64,000 bases of DNA from Stutzerimonas stutzeri (GCF_002909485.1 NZ_PPXG01000002.1:1-64000), one strand, 5' to 3'. Numbered from the stretch's first letter, positions 44,603 through 52,887 are shown. Notes: a model not told the origin generated them from the letters alone. Numbers and translations are program-made.

Positions 44603-44652
44603 TTGCTTTGCGTCAACTCACAGATGATAATGTTTCTCTTTTGAGTTAACGC
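44603..44652 (+). promoter_or_regulatory. Promoter and putative operator of the TonB operon
   Basis: TTGCTT (44603-44608), 17 bases, GATAAT (44626-44631, 5/6) precede the DUF3450 gene. A Fur-like 19-mer (44620-44638, about 12/19 to the GATAAT-type consensus) overlaps the -10 box. The -10 region is also flanked by an inverted repeat, GCGTCAACTCA (44610-44620) and TGAGTTAACGC (44642-44652), with one mismatch. Iron control is expected for a TonB operon but is not proven here. Confidence 0.55.
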
Positions 44653-44672
44653 CCGTCTCCAAGGATCCTTCA

Positions 44673-45458
44673 ATGCCTTCCTTCATCCCCCGCCTGCTGG
44701 CGGTTGCCGTGCTGCCGTGCTGCCTGCAGCTTTACGCCGGATCGCTGTCCGCTGCGCCGCTGGATGCTGCGCTGGGAGAAAGCGAGCGCCTTTCCGCAGA
44801 AGCAACAGCTTCGCAAGCACGGATCGATCAACTCGACGACGCCACCCGCGAAATGCTCAACGAGTACCGTAGTGCCTTGCAGCAGACCGAGGCGCTGAAG
44901 GCCTACAACAAACAGTTGCAGGAACTCACCGCGGCGCAGAGCAAGGAACTGGTGGGCTTCCAGCGCCAACTGGATAGCATCGAGCGTACTCAGGAAGCAG
45001 TAACGCCACAGATGAGTCGTATGGTTGAGGTGCTGGGCGAGTTCATCGTCGCCGATCTGCCCTTCCTGCCCGATGAACGCGCTGATCGCCTAGCTGGCTT
45101 GCAGGATCTGCTCCCGCGTGCTGATGTCAGTCTGGCGGAAAAGTACCGGCGCATCTTGGAGGCTTACCAGATCGAAAGTGATTACGGCCGCACGCTCGAA
45201 GCCTGGCGCGGCGAGCTGCCGGGCGACGCCGATTCTCGCAGCGTCGAGTTCCTTCGTCTGGGCCGAGTGATGCTCTATTACCAGACCCTCGACGCTCATG
45301 AGAGTGGCTGGTGGAATCCGCGGACGCGTGCGTGGGAAGTGCTCGACGGCAGCGCCCGGCGCCCATTGACGCAGGCCATTGCCATCGCCCGTCAGCAACA
45401 GGCTCCGGCCTATCTGCAATTGCCCGTGAAGACCCTGGCCGAGGAGGCCGCGCAATGA
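44673..45458 (+). CDS. DUF3450 periplasmic coiled-coil protein of a TtpC-type TonB system
   Basis: A 261-residue exported protein: signal peptide at about 1-27 (MPSFIPRLLAVAVLPCCLQLYAGSLSAA), a coiled coil (about 35-110, rich in Q/E/A/L), and a globular end with RRILEAYQIESDYGRTLEAWRGEL and VEFLRLGRVMLYYQTLD, features I associate with DUF3450. Such genes open TonB2/TtpC operons in Vibrio and Shewanella. AAGGA precedes the ATG. It overlaps ttpC by 4 nt. A structural role in the periplasm is inferred. Confidence 0.8.
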   Translation: MPSFIPRLLAVAVLPCCLQLYAGSLSAAPLDAALGESERLSAEATASQARIDQLDDATREMLNEYRSALQQTEALKAYNKQLQELTAAQSKELVGFQRQLDSIERTQEAVTPQMSRMVEVLGEFIVADLPFLPDERADRLAGLQDLLPRADVSLAEKYRRILEAYQIESDYGRTLEAWRGELPGDADSRSVEFLRLGRVMLYYQTLDAHESGWWNPRTRAWEVLDGSARRPLTQAIAIARQQQAPAYLQLPVKTLAEEAAQ

Positions 45459-46801
45459 GCCGTTTGTTTTCCCTCTTCTTCGTCGCGCTGTTGCCTTTCG
45501 CGGCTCACTCGGCAGATCCGCTCAGCCCCGACCAGCTGCTTGAGCGCATTCGCAGCGATCGCGCGGCGGAAGTCAGTGCCATGCAGGCCCGGGAGCAAGC
45601 CTTCGTTCGCGATCGCGGCGAACAGCAGCAACTCCTTTCCCGCGCGCGCGCGGCACTGGCCGAGCAAAAAGCCGAGGCAGAGCGCCTGAAAGCCGATTTC
45701 GACCGTCAGGAAGGCGAGCTCGCCGAGCAGGAGAAACTCTTGGCGCAGCGCGTTGGTCATCTTGGCGAGCTCTTTGGTGTGGTGCGCCAGAGCGCTGGAG
45801 ACATGGCCGGCCAATGGCAGGACAGCTTACTCAATGCCCAGTACCCCGAGCGTTTGAAGCAGCTGCGCAGCCTCGCTGAAAGTAGAACGCTGCCTTCGGC
45901 TGAGGATCTCGATTCGTTCTGGATGACACTGCTCGAAGATCTGGCCGCTAGTGGTCGTGTAGAACGCGTGCAGCTGCCTGTAGTGGGCACTGATGGAGCG
46001 CGCAGCGAACAGCCGGTGCTGCGTGTTGGTAGCTTTTCAGCGTTCACCAGTGACGCCTTCTTGCGTTACGACGCCGACGCTGGTGAATTGCTGGTGCCGG
46101 CGCGCCAGCCTTCCGGCAGAGGCTTGATAGGAGACTATCTGAAAAGCACCGATACCCTGGCCACCCTGCCAGTGGATCCAAGCCGGGGCACCTTGCTGGC
46201 ACAGCTGCAGCGCCAGCCTACTCTGTGGGAGCGTGTCAAGCAGGGCGGTCTGGTCGGTGGGGTGATCCTGGTGCTCGGTGCCATCGGTCTGTTGCTGGCG
46301 ATCTGGCGTATGGTTTATCTCGGCGGCATCGGTCGTAAGGTCGGTAGCCAGATGCGTGAGCTCAATCATCCACGCGACGACAATCCGCTCGGACGCATCA
46401 TTGGCGTGCTGGGGCCCAAGCCTCAGTTGTCGGATCTTGAGACTCTGGAACTCAAGCTGGACGAAGCGATTCTGCAGGAAACACCGCCACTGGAGCGCGG
46501 CCAGCCGCTGCTCAAATTGCTCGCCGCCGTAGCGCCACTGCTCGGCCTGCTGGGCACTGTTACCGGCATGATCATTACCTTCCAGGCGATCACCCAGAGT
46601 GGTGGTGGTGACTCTCGACTGATGGCTGACGGTATCTCCCAGGCGCTGGTGACGACCGTACTAGGCCTGGTAGTGGCGATCCCACTGCTGTTCCTGCACA
46701 GCCTGCTTGCCAGCCGCAGCAAGGGCCTTATTCAGCTGCTGGAACAGCAGAGCGCAGGGCTGATCGCGCTGCACCTGTCGGGGGCGCCACGCCGTGACTG
46801 A
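45455..46801 (+). CDS. TtpC-like MotA/TolQ/ExbB proton-channel protein
   Basis: A 448-residue protein with a signal peptide (1-19), a long periplasmic coiled coil (about 30-110), a periplasmic domain, and a C-terminal ExbB-type channel with helices near 266-288, 352-378 and 394-418 (APLLGLLGTVTGMIITFQAI; ISQALVTTVLGLVVAIPLLFLHSLL). Normal ExbB lacks the ~250-residue periplasmic part. This architecture is TtpC, needed with ExbB2-ExbD2-TonB2 for TonB-dependent uptake in Vibrio. The start (45455) gives a clean signal peptide and the ATGA overlap. Confidence 0.85.
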   Translation: MSRLFSLFFVALLPFAAHSADPLSPDQLLERIRSDRAAEVSAMQAREQAFVRDRGEQQQLLSRARAALAEQKAEAERLKADFDRQEGELAEQEKLLAQRVGHLGELFGVVRQSAGDMAGQWQDSLLNAQYPERLKQLRSLAESRTLPSAEDLDSFWMTLLEDLAASGRVERVQLPVVGTDGARSEQPVLRVGSFSAFTSDAFLRYDADAGELLVPARQPSGRGLIGDYLKSTDTLATLPVDPSRGTLLAQLQRQPTLWERVKQGGLVGGVILVLGAIGLLLAIWRMVYLGGIGRKVGSQMRELNHPRDDNPLGRIIGVLGPKPQLSDLETLELKLDEAILQETPPLERGQPLLKLLAAVAPLLGLLGTVTGMIITFQAITQSGGGDSRLMADGISQALVTTVLGLVVAIPLLFLHSLLASRSKGLIQLLEQQSAGLIALHLSGAPRRD

Positions 46802-47339
46802 TTTGCGCGCCCACTGGCTGGGTCTGGTCGATAGCGGTCATGCGCTGCTCGACTTCATGGCTGCGGGCGGCGTGGTGATGTGGGCGCTGGCCGGCCTGTG
46901 CGTGCTGTATTGGACGCTGGTTTTCGAGCGCCTGTGGTTCATGCGGCGGGTCTTCCCGCACTGGGTTGAATCGCGTCGGCAGGCTTGGGCCCAGATGGCC
47001 GATGAGCCTGGTAGCTGGCAGCGTGCGGTGCGCTCGGCCTGGTTAGCACAAGCGCAGCAGCAGTTGTCAGGACCACTACGACTGAGCAAGACCTTGGTGG
47101 CGATGTATCCGCTGCTCGGCCTGCTTGGCACCGTCAGCGGCATGATTGCGGTATTCGACGTGCTGGCGCTCAGCGGCTCCGGCAACCCACGCGGCATGGC
47201 CGCGGGCGTCTGGCAGGCGACTCTGCCGACCATGGCCGGCATGGTGCTGGCCATAACAGGATTGTTCAGTCTGGCGCGCCTTGAGCGAATCGCGCGCCAG
47301 TCTCTCGACCGGCTGGCTGACCAGCTGCGTCACGACTGA
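46794..47339 (+). CDS. exbB: ExbB-family biopolymer transport protein (second, short ExbB)
   Basis: A 181-residue MotA/TolQ/ExbB protein with three membrane helices (about 22-46, 95-120, 130-158) and the core YPLLGLLGTVSGMIAVFDVLALSGSGNPRGMAAGVWQAT. The start is GTG, 8 nt inside ttpC. Two ExbB-type proteins side by side define the TonB2/TtpC layout. Confidence 0.88.
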   Translation: MTDLRAHWLGLVDSGHALLDFMAAGGVVMWALAGLCVLYWTLVFERLWFMRRVFPHWVESRRQAWAQMADEPGSWQRAVRSAWLAQAQQQLSGPLRLSKTLVAMYPLLGLLGTVSGMIAVFDVLALSGSGNPRGMAAGVWQATLPTMAGMVLAITGLFSLARLERIARQSLDRLADQLRHD

Positions 47340-47350
47340 GGATTAGCGGG

Positions 47351-47764
47351 ATGCGTATGCGTCGTCATCATTACCAGCAGGAAGAAGATACCGGCATCGA
47401 CCTTACACCGATGCTCGACGTGGTCTTCATCATGCTGATCTTTTTCATCGTCACCAGCTCCTTCATCAAAGAGTCCGGTGTCGAGGTCCATCGTCCGCAG
47501 GCGGACACCGCCAGTGCGCAGGACAAGGGCAACATCCTTATTGCTGTCACTGCTGACGGTCAGGTCTGGATCGACAAGCAGGCTGTGGACGTGCGCAGCG
47601 TGCGCGCCCATGTCGAGCGGCTGCGAGTGGATCAACCGGAAGGCGCGGTGGTCGTGCAGGCTGATCAGGATGCCCGCACCGGCCTGGTGGTTCAGGTCAT
47701 GGATCAGGCGCGACAGGCCGGGGTGCAGGACGTTGCGCTGGCTGCCAGCACGGGGTCGCGCTGA
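47351..47764 (+). CDS. exbD: ExbD-family biopolymer transport protein
   Basis: A 137-residue protein with a short cytoplasmic start, one membrane helix (about 15-40: GIDLTPMLDVVFIMLIFFIVTSSF) carrying the proton-binding Asp, and a periplasmic domain (about 55-137). It follows exbB by 11 bases and overlaps tonB by one base. Confidence 0.9.
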   Translation: MRMRRHHYQQEEDTGIDLTPMLDVVFIMLIFFIVTSSFIKESGVEVHRPQADTASAQDKGNILIAVTADGQVWIDKQAVDVRSVRAHVERLRVDQPEGAVVVQADQDARTGLVVQVMDQARQAGVQDVALAASTGSR

Positions 47765-48477
47765 TGCAACCGCGGTTGGTCCGTTTCAGTCTGGCATTCG
47801 TCGCCGCGTGCGTGGTGGCGCTACTGCTGTTCGCGCTAATGCTGAGCATGGTCAATCCGCCGCGCAGCAAGATTCAGGAAGATCCGCTGGCGATTGCCAA
47901 TTTCGTTCGCATGGATGGGCGCAACGAGGACAGCGCCACGCGTTCTCGACAGCAGGCACCGCAGCCGCCACAGCAGAAGACACCGCAACCGCCAACGCCG
48001 CCGACGCCGAACATGGCAACGCCGGATGCCAACTTGCCGAAGCTCGATCTGGACCTGCCGAACATCAACGCCGGCATATCGGTAGCGACCGCCCCGGCGC
48101 CAAGTTTGTCTGGGCTTACGGCAGCGCAGAGCGCTCCCGCTGCCGCGCCGGCCCCGGCAAGCGCCGCAGTCGAAGCGGCGGGCAACCCGGGTGGTCCGGA
48201 GCAGGAAGTGATGCCGCTCAATGATGTACGCCCCGAGTATCCCTACCGTGCGCGTCAGCAGGGCATAGAGGGGCATATCAAATTGGCTTTCACCATCAAC
48301 CCCCAGGGGCGGGTGGAGAATATACGCGTGCTGGAGGCCTCGCCGCGCAATGTGTTTGATCGTGAGGCCCGACGTGCTGCGGCCCGCTGGCGTTTTGCGC
48401 CACGCACTGAGGGTGGTGCGGCGGTATCCCGTGAAGCCGTAAAAACCCTGCACTTCCGCCTGCAAGGAGAACGCTGA
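47764..48477 (+). CDS. tonB: TonB energy-transducing protein
   Basis: TonB passes energy from the ExbBD motor to outer-membrane receptors. The 237 residues comprise a membrane anchor (about 8-30), a Pro-rich spacer (about 65-85) and a C-terminal TonB domain (about 150-237, with RPEYPYRARQQGIEGHIKLAFTINPQGRVENIRVLEASPRNVFDREARRAA). It is shorter than TonB1 of pseudomonads, like TonB2-type proteins. The TGATG junction couples it to exbD. Confidence 0.9.
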   Translation: MQPRLVRFSLAFVAACVVALLLFALMLSMVNPPRSKIQEDPLAIANFVRMDGRNEDSATRSRQQAPQPPQQKTPQPPTPPTPNMATPDANLPKLDLDLPNINAGISVATAPAPSLSGLTAAQSAPAAAPAPASAAVEAAGNPGGPEQEVMPLNDVRPEYPYRARQQGIEGHIKLAFTINPQGRVENIRVLEASPRNVFDREARRAAARWRFAPRTEGGAAVSREAVKTLHFRLQGER

Positions 48478-48478
48478 G

Positions 48479-49570
48479 ATGCTTCGTTTGCTGCTTGTGC
48501 TATCGCTTTTTCTCACCGCCTCGGCTCATGCCGCGCAGGCAATCGATCCGGCGGTATTCATGGCGCTCGAACGAGCGCAGGCCGCGCAGAGCAAAGGCAA
48601 CTATGCCGCTGCGCGCAAGGCGCTGGAGGGTGTCAGTGCGAAAGCCGGGAGCGGCGAAGAGGCATTGCTCTGGCGTAGCCGTGGTTACCTGGCCTGGGCC
48701 GAGGGGGATAACCGCAAGGCGTTGGAGTGGCTGGACAAGGCGGTCGCCAGCGGCAAACTGGATGAGGAGCTGCTAGCGGGCGAACGGCTCAATCTGGCAC
48801 GACTGAATCTCGTCGAAGGTCGCTACGCCAAGGTGGTCAGCCTGCTGGGGGCGGCCAACCAGAGTAATGAGGAAGTGCTGCAGATGCTGGTCCAGGCATA
48901 TCAGGGCCTCGGCCAGCATGCCAAAGCGCTGCCGCTGGCTGAGCGCTATGTGCAGGCCAATCCGAAAGCAGGCGATACCTGGCTGCAATTTCTGGTTGCT
49001 GGTAACGCTGAGCTGAAGCGTTATCAAACTGCAGAAAGCTGGCAGAAGAAGCTGCTGCTGCGCCATCCCGATCAGGTCAAGGCCTGGCGTCAACTGGCCG
49101 GATTGCAGCAGCTGGCTGGTGCTGAAGACCGGGCGCTGGCAACACTGCGTGCGGCGCACGCCAAAGGCTTGCGTTTCAACGAAGCGGAGCTGGACAACCT
49201 TGTTGCCTTGGCCAGTGCGGCGGGCCAACCCTGGCAGGGTGCCAAGCTCCTCGAGGGCATGCTTGCGTCGCGCTTGCTGCAAAGCAATGCCAGCCGTCAG
49301 GAGCGCATGGGTATGCTCTGGTGGCAGGCCCGCGAGCGCACCGAAGCGGCAAAGATCTATCGGCAGCTGGCAACTCAGACGGGCAGCCCCAAGTTCTGGA
49401 TGAACGTGGCGCAACTGGAGCTGGAACAGGCCCGTTGGCAGGCCGGGCTCGAGGCGCTGAAGCAGGCCGAGCGCGCTGGCGCGGAGCGCCGTCGGGTGCG
49501 TGAATGGCGCGAATGGGCCGAAGGCGAACTGAGTTTCGAGCGCGAGAAGCAGATCGCCAGCGCCCACTGA
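48479..49570 (+). CDS. Tetratricopeptide-repeat protein of the TonB operon
   Basis: A 363-residue exported protein with a signal peptide (about 1-19, MLRLLLVLSLFLTASAHAAQA) and repeated TPR-like helix pairs (e.g. ARKALEGVSAKAG..., GDNRKALEWLDKAVASGK, GQHAKALPLAERYVQANPKAGDTWLQFL, ARWQAGLEALKQAERAGA). It starts one base after tonB. TPR proteins close TtpC-type operons in Vibrio and Shewanella; an assembly or scaffold role is inferred. No terminator is seen downstream (49571-49697). Confidence 0.82.
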   Translation: MLRLLLVLSLFLTASAHAAQAIDPAVFMALERAQAAQSKGNYAAARKALEGVSAKAGSGEEALLWRSRGYLAWAEGDNRKALEWLDKAVASGKLDEELLAGERLNLARLNLVEGRYAKVVSLLGAANQSNEEVLQMLVQAYQGLGQHAKALPLAERYVQANPKAGDTWLQFLVAGNAELKRYQTAESWQKKLLLRHPDQVKAWRQLAGLQQLAGAEDRALATLRAAHAKGLRFNEAELDNLVALASAAGQPWQGAKLLEGMLASRLLQSNASRQERMGMLWWQARERTEAAKIYRQLATQTGSPKFWMNVAQLELEQARWQAGLEALKQAERAGAERRRVREWREWAEGELSFEREKQIASAH

Positions 49571-49697
49571 GGCTTGGCTAAGGCTGGGTTAGGCGCTCAT
49601 GCGGTTGTCATGACGAAAGCCTGGCAGCGACAGCCCGGTTCGCAGCGCATTGCTGAGGCTGCTCGCTTTCGGTTCTGGCGGGTTTACGGCTGATCCG

Positions 49698-50210
49698 TCA
49701 CTGCAGCTCGTAGGGATAGATCTTCTGAGCCTGCATGCGGTAACCCGCTTCAGCCAGTTCGCTGCTGGCGTGTTCGACGCTCAGCGGACCCTCTATCCAG
49801 AATGGCTCGTATAGTGCGTCCATTCGCACGCCAAGCTCACTGGTTGCATGCACGATCTGATTGGACGGCGGCGGCGGCACGTGAATGCAGGCGCCGAAGT
49901 AGGGCACCAGCAGGAATTCGATGACACGGCCTTCGTCAGTCATATCCAGCGGCACGATGTAGCCCGGCAATTTGACCATCTGTCCATCCAGCGCCTCCAC
50001 GACAGGCGCTGCCGGCGATTGCTGCGCGGCGGCCGGGCCGGCCTCGGCAGCGAGCGCATCGGCCAGCTGAGACATGTCATGGATGGCCAGTGGCGGCGGC
50101 GGTGGCGGCGCTCCTTCAGGGATCAGCTCGGCCCACTGCAGCTCGCGGACGTTGTCGGCATACACCGGGAGCGTGCAGGCCAGAAGCAGAGCAATCAACA
50201 GGCGCGACAT
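49698..50210 (-). CDS. DUF3299 exported protein of a Zur-type locus
   Basis: A 170-residue protein with a signal peptide (MSRLLIALLLACTLPVYA), a run of six prolines (GAPPPPPPLAIH) and the family core QMVKLPGYIVPLDMTDEGRVIEFLLVPYFGACIHVPPPPSNQIVHA, typical of DUF3299. The ATG at 50210 is chosen for the signal peptide. It is the last gene of the minus-strand group and starts 8 bases after the permease stop, matching PA4066 in P. aeruginosa as I recall. Periplasmic; molecular function unknown. Confidence 0.82.
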   Translation of the reverse strand: MSRLLIALLLACTLPVYADNVRELQWAELIPEGAPPPPPPLAIHDMSQLADALAAEAGPAAAQQSPAAPVVEALDGQMVKLPGYIVPLDMTDEGRVIEFLLVPYFGACIHVPPPPSNQIVHATSELGVRMDALYEPFWIEGPLSVEHASSELAEAGYRMQAQKIYPYELQ

Positions 50211-50218
50211 CGGGTTCC

Positions 50219-51484
50219 TCACAGTCGAATCGACAGGCCATCGGCGAGCGATTGGCGATAAGCCCGCCAGGCGGGCACGCTGCCCATCAGCAGTGCGGCC
50301 AGCAGGATACCCCCGAGCAGGCTCCACTCATAGGTGCTTGGCCAGGCAAGCGGCAGATACAGCCCGTAAAGGCTCTGCAGCGGGGACTGGGCCACGGCAA
50401 TACCGAGATAAAGCAATGCCAGACCCAGCAGGGTGCCCGCCAATGCCAGCCCAAATGCCTCGATGATCAGCAGCGCAGCGATGTGCCAGGGACGGGCACC
50501 CACCGAGCGCAGGATCGCCATTTCCCGGCGGCGCTCATTTAGGCTGGTCAGGATCGCCGTCAGCATACCTATCAGACCGGTAACCACGACGAAAAGCGAA
50601 ACCACGAACAGCGCCTTCTCCGCCGTGCCCATCAGACTCCACAGCTCCTGCAGGGCGACACCGGGCAGAATCGCCAGCAGCGGCTCGCCGCGGTACTGGT
50701 TGATCTCCCGTTGCAGGGTGAACGTCGCGATCTTGCTGTTGAGTCCGAGCAGAAACGCGGTGATCTGCTGCGGCTGAAGGTCGAGCTCGCGCGCCTGATC
50801 GGCATCAATGCGTGCTGCGCCGCGGGCCGGCATGCCGTTCTGCCAATCGACATGCAAGGCCTCCATGCCTGCGAGGCTGATGTGCAGGGTGCGGTCGACT
50901 GGTGTGCCGGTGCGCTGCAGCACGCCAACCACACGGAAGGGCTTGTCATCGTGCTGAACCAGGCTGACACGGGCTACGCCGTGGGCGAGGACGATGCTGT
51001 CATCCAGTTGGTAGCCCAGCGAACTTGCCACTTCCGCGCCGAGCACCACTTCGAACGGGTCGCTCTCGAAGGCGCGGCCTTCGGCCAACTGCAGCGGCTG
51101 TTTGCGGCCGTAACGGTAGTGCTCGAAATAGCCGGTGCTGGTGCCCATCACGCGATAACCGCGATGGGAGTCGCCTAGAGAAATCGGAATCGCCCAGTCG
51201 ACCCGCGGGTGCTCGGCAAAGCGTTGGTAGCTGTCCCAGCGAATGTTGTTGGTTGCATTGCCGATGCGGAACACTGAGTACAGCAGCAGGTTTACAGAGC
51301 CGGAACGGGCGCCGACCACCAGATCGGTGCCACTGATGGTGCTGGCGAAGCTCGCGCGGGTTTCATTGCGCACCCGTTCGACGGCGAGCAGCAGACATAC
51401 CGACAGAGCGATAGCGAATACTGTCAGCAGAGCGGTGAAGCGGCGATTGTTCAGGCTCGCCAGGGCCAGGCGCAGGAGATACAT
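50219..51484 (-). CDS. FtsX/MacB-like ABC transporter permease
   Basis: A 421-residue permease: one N-terminal helix (about 15-36), a ~230-residue periplasmic MacB_PCD-like domain, and three C-terminal helices (about 280-310, 330-360, 380-405). RREMAILRSVGARPWHIAALLIIEA is the FtsX-family coupling segment. It pairs with the ATPase gene 3 bases upstream. The LolCDE/MacB-like topology suggests a mechanotransmission rather than channel mechanism. A zinc-linked role is inferred from neighbours. Confidence 0.85.
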   Translation of the reverse strand: MYLLRLALASLNNRRFTALLTVFAIALSVCLLLAVERVRNETRASFASTISGTDLVVGARSGSVNLLLYSVFRIGNATNNIRWDSYQRFAEHPRVDWAIPISLGDSHRGYRVMGTSTGYFEHYRYGRKQPLQLAEGRAFESDPFEVVLGAEVASSLGYQLDDSIVLAHGVARVSLVQHDDKPFRVVGVLQRTGTPVDRTLHISLAGMEALHVDWQNGMPARGAARIDADQARELDLQPQQITAFLLGLNSKIATFTLQREINQYRGEPLLAILPGVALQELWSLMGTAEKALFVVSLFVVVTGLIGMLTAILTSLNERRREMAILRSVGARPWHIAALLIIEAFGLALAGTLLGLALLYLGIAVAQSPLQSLYGLYLPLAWPSTYEWSLLGGILLAALLMGSVPAWRAYRQSLADGLSIRL

Positions 51485-51487
51485 CGA

Positions 51488-52195
51488 CTAAAGCTCCGGA
51501 TTGCTGGCGGCATGGTTGAGCTCGGCCAGCGATAGGCTGCGGTCGAACATCGGCGCCAGGCTTTGGTCGTGGCTGACGAACAGCAGGCTCGCCCCGGCCG
51601 CCCGGCACTCGGAGAAAAGCAGTTGCAGGAAGGCTTCCCGACTGTCCGCATCGAGCGCCGAGGTCGGTTCATCGGCGATGACCAGTTCCGGTTGGCCGAT
51701 CAATGCGCGGGCGGCGGCAACACGCTGTTGCTGGCCAATCGAGAGCGCATCGGCGCGGCGCTCGAACAGCTCCGGCGCCAAGCCCAGGTGCTCCAGCAGG
51801 CTGGCTGCCGCTGCGTCCGTGCTGCCATGGCGCTTGCGCGCACGCTCGGCGCGCAGGCGCGAAAAGTGGCATGGCATGCCAACATTCTCACGCACCGAAA
51901 GAAAGGGCAGCAGATTGAACTGCTGAAAGATGTAGCCGGTGTGGTCGACGCGGAAGCGGTCACGGGCGCCTGCTGAGAGGCGGCCGAGGTCTTGGCCGAG
52001 CAGGCGGATGCTGCCGCGCCCGGCCTTCTGTACGCCGCCAATCAGCCCTAGCAGCGTGGTCTTGCCGCTGCCCGATGGGCCTTTGAGAAACAGGCTTTCG
52101 CCGCGCTCAAGGCGAAACGTGGGGATGTCCAGCAGCTCGGCCTGGCGTGGCCAGGCGAAGCCAAGACTGTCGATTTCGAGTAAAGGGGCAGTCAT
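51488..52195 (-). CDS. LolD/MacB-like ABC ATP-binding protein
   Basis: A 235-residue ATPase with Walker A GPSGSGKTT (39-47), Q-loop (IFQQFNLLPFL, 89-99), Walker B LVIADEP (171-177) and switch His (SHD). The signature reads LSIGQQQR (151-158) rather than LSGGQ. It is coupled to the permease downstream and follows the DUF2796 gene, so it probably energises the same locus. Confidence 0.88.
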   Translation of the reverse strand: MTAPLLEIDSLGFAWPRQAELLDIPTFRLERGESLFLKGPSGSGKTTLLGLIGGVQKAGRGSIRLLGQDLGRLSAGARDRFRVDHTGYIFQQFNLLPFLSVRENVGMPCHFSRLRAERARKRHGSTDAAAASLLEHLGLAPELFERRADALSIGQQQRVAAARALIGQPELVIADEPTSALDADSREAFLQLLFSECRAAGASLLFVSHDQSLAPMFDRSLSLAELNHAASNPEL

Positions 52196-52211
52196 CGAGG
52201 TCCAGAGTGTC

Positions 52212-52850
52212 TCAGAATGGCAGCTGCGCGCGCGCTGGGGTCAGCTCTACGCCCTGCTGGCCGTTGGGGCCGATCAGTTGTACCTGAATCTTTTCCGTGC
52301 CGGGGAAGCTTTCGAACAGGCCTTTCAGGTCCAGCGCGCCCAACGCCTCGGGGTTGCTGCAGTCAAATTGATAGCGTGCTTCGATATCGCTGTGCCCACC
52401 ATCTTCGTGATCGTGATCGTGATCGTGATCGTGATCGTGCTTATCGCTGTTCTTGGGTTCATGGTCGTGGTCGTCCCCGCGCTTGTAGCCTGCGTGGGCT
52501 GAACCGAGCAGCTCGCCTTCGAAGTGCTGTTCGCTCACGGCGCATCCCGCTGCGGACGGCAGGCCGAACAGTGCCTGCGGTTGTTCCAGTTTTGAGCGGG
52601 CATTGGCGATTTTCGCCTCATCCGCTGCGCTGGCCGGGGCGTGTTCGAAACCGAGCAGATTCATCGCCGGGCTGATCAGCTCCAGTTCCAGCCGCTTGCC
52701 GTCCAGCGCGGCGTTCAGGCGGGCCGCGCCGTGCTCGTGTGCGGCCAGGCTGGCCGCGTCCTCATGCTCGTGGTGATGGTGGTCTTCGTGTGCGTGGCTG
52801 TAGCTCAGGGGTAGCAGAAGCACAGGTACGGCAAGCAATAGGTGGCGCAT
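52212..52850 (-). CDS. His-rich DUF2796 periplasmic zinc-associated protein
   Basis: A 212-residue exported protein with a signal peptide (MRHLLLAVPVLLLPLSYSHA) and two histidine-rich metal-binding stretches: HEDHHHHEHED just after cleavage and an alternating HD run near residues 125-150. It resembles DUF2796 proteins such as Vibrio ZrgA and PA4063, which are zinc-starvation induced. The ATG at 52850 with GGAG upstream is preferred over 52862. A Zur-like box lies 25 bases upstream. Zinc capture and hand-over to the downstream transporter is inferred. Confidence 0.85.
   Translation of the reverse strand: MRHLLLAVPVLLLPLSYSHAHEDHHHHEHEDAASLAAHEHGAARLNAALDGKRLELELISPAMNLLGFEHAPASAADEAKIANARSKLEQPQALFGLPSAAGCAVSEQHFEGELLGSAHAGYKRGDDHDHEPKNSDKHDHDHDHDHDHEDGGHSDIEARYQFDCSNPEALGALDLKGLFESFPGTEKIQVQLIGPNGQQGVELTPARAQLPF
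52405..52439. repeat. Hexanucleotide tandem repeat coding for the His-Asp run
   Basis: Five perfect TCGTGA units plus a sixth imperfect unit lie inside the DUF2796 gene. On the coding strand they give alternating Asp and His. The repeat can change in length by slippage in multiples of two residues without a frameshift. Confidence 0.9.
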
Positions 52851-52874
52851 GGTCAGCTCCATTGAAAAGTGGTC

Positions 52875-52887
52875 GTTACGTTATAAC
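52875..52887 (-). promoter_or_regulatory. Putative Zur box
   Basis: The minus strand reads GTTATAACGTAAC, one mismatch from the palindrome GTTATA-NN-ATAAC that I associate with Zur boxes of pseudomonads. It lies 25 bases upstream of the DUF2796 start and would overlap the promoter (TATAAC as -10). This supports zinc-repressed expression of the four-gene minus-strand group. Confidence 0.7.

Noticed and set aside
52405..52439. Hexamer repeat as a CRISPR or iteron array
   Set aside because: It lies wholly within a coding frame, codes for a sensible His-Asp run and has no spacers.
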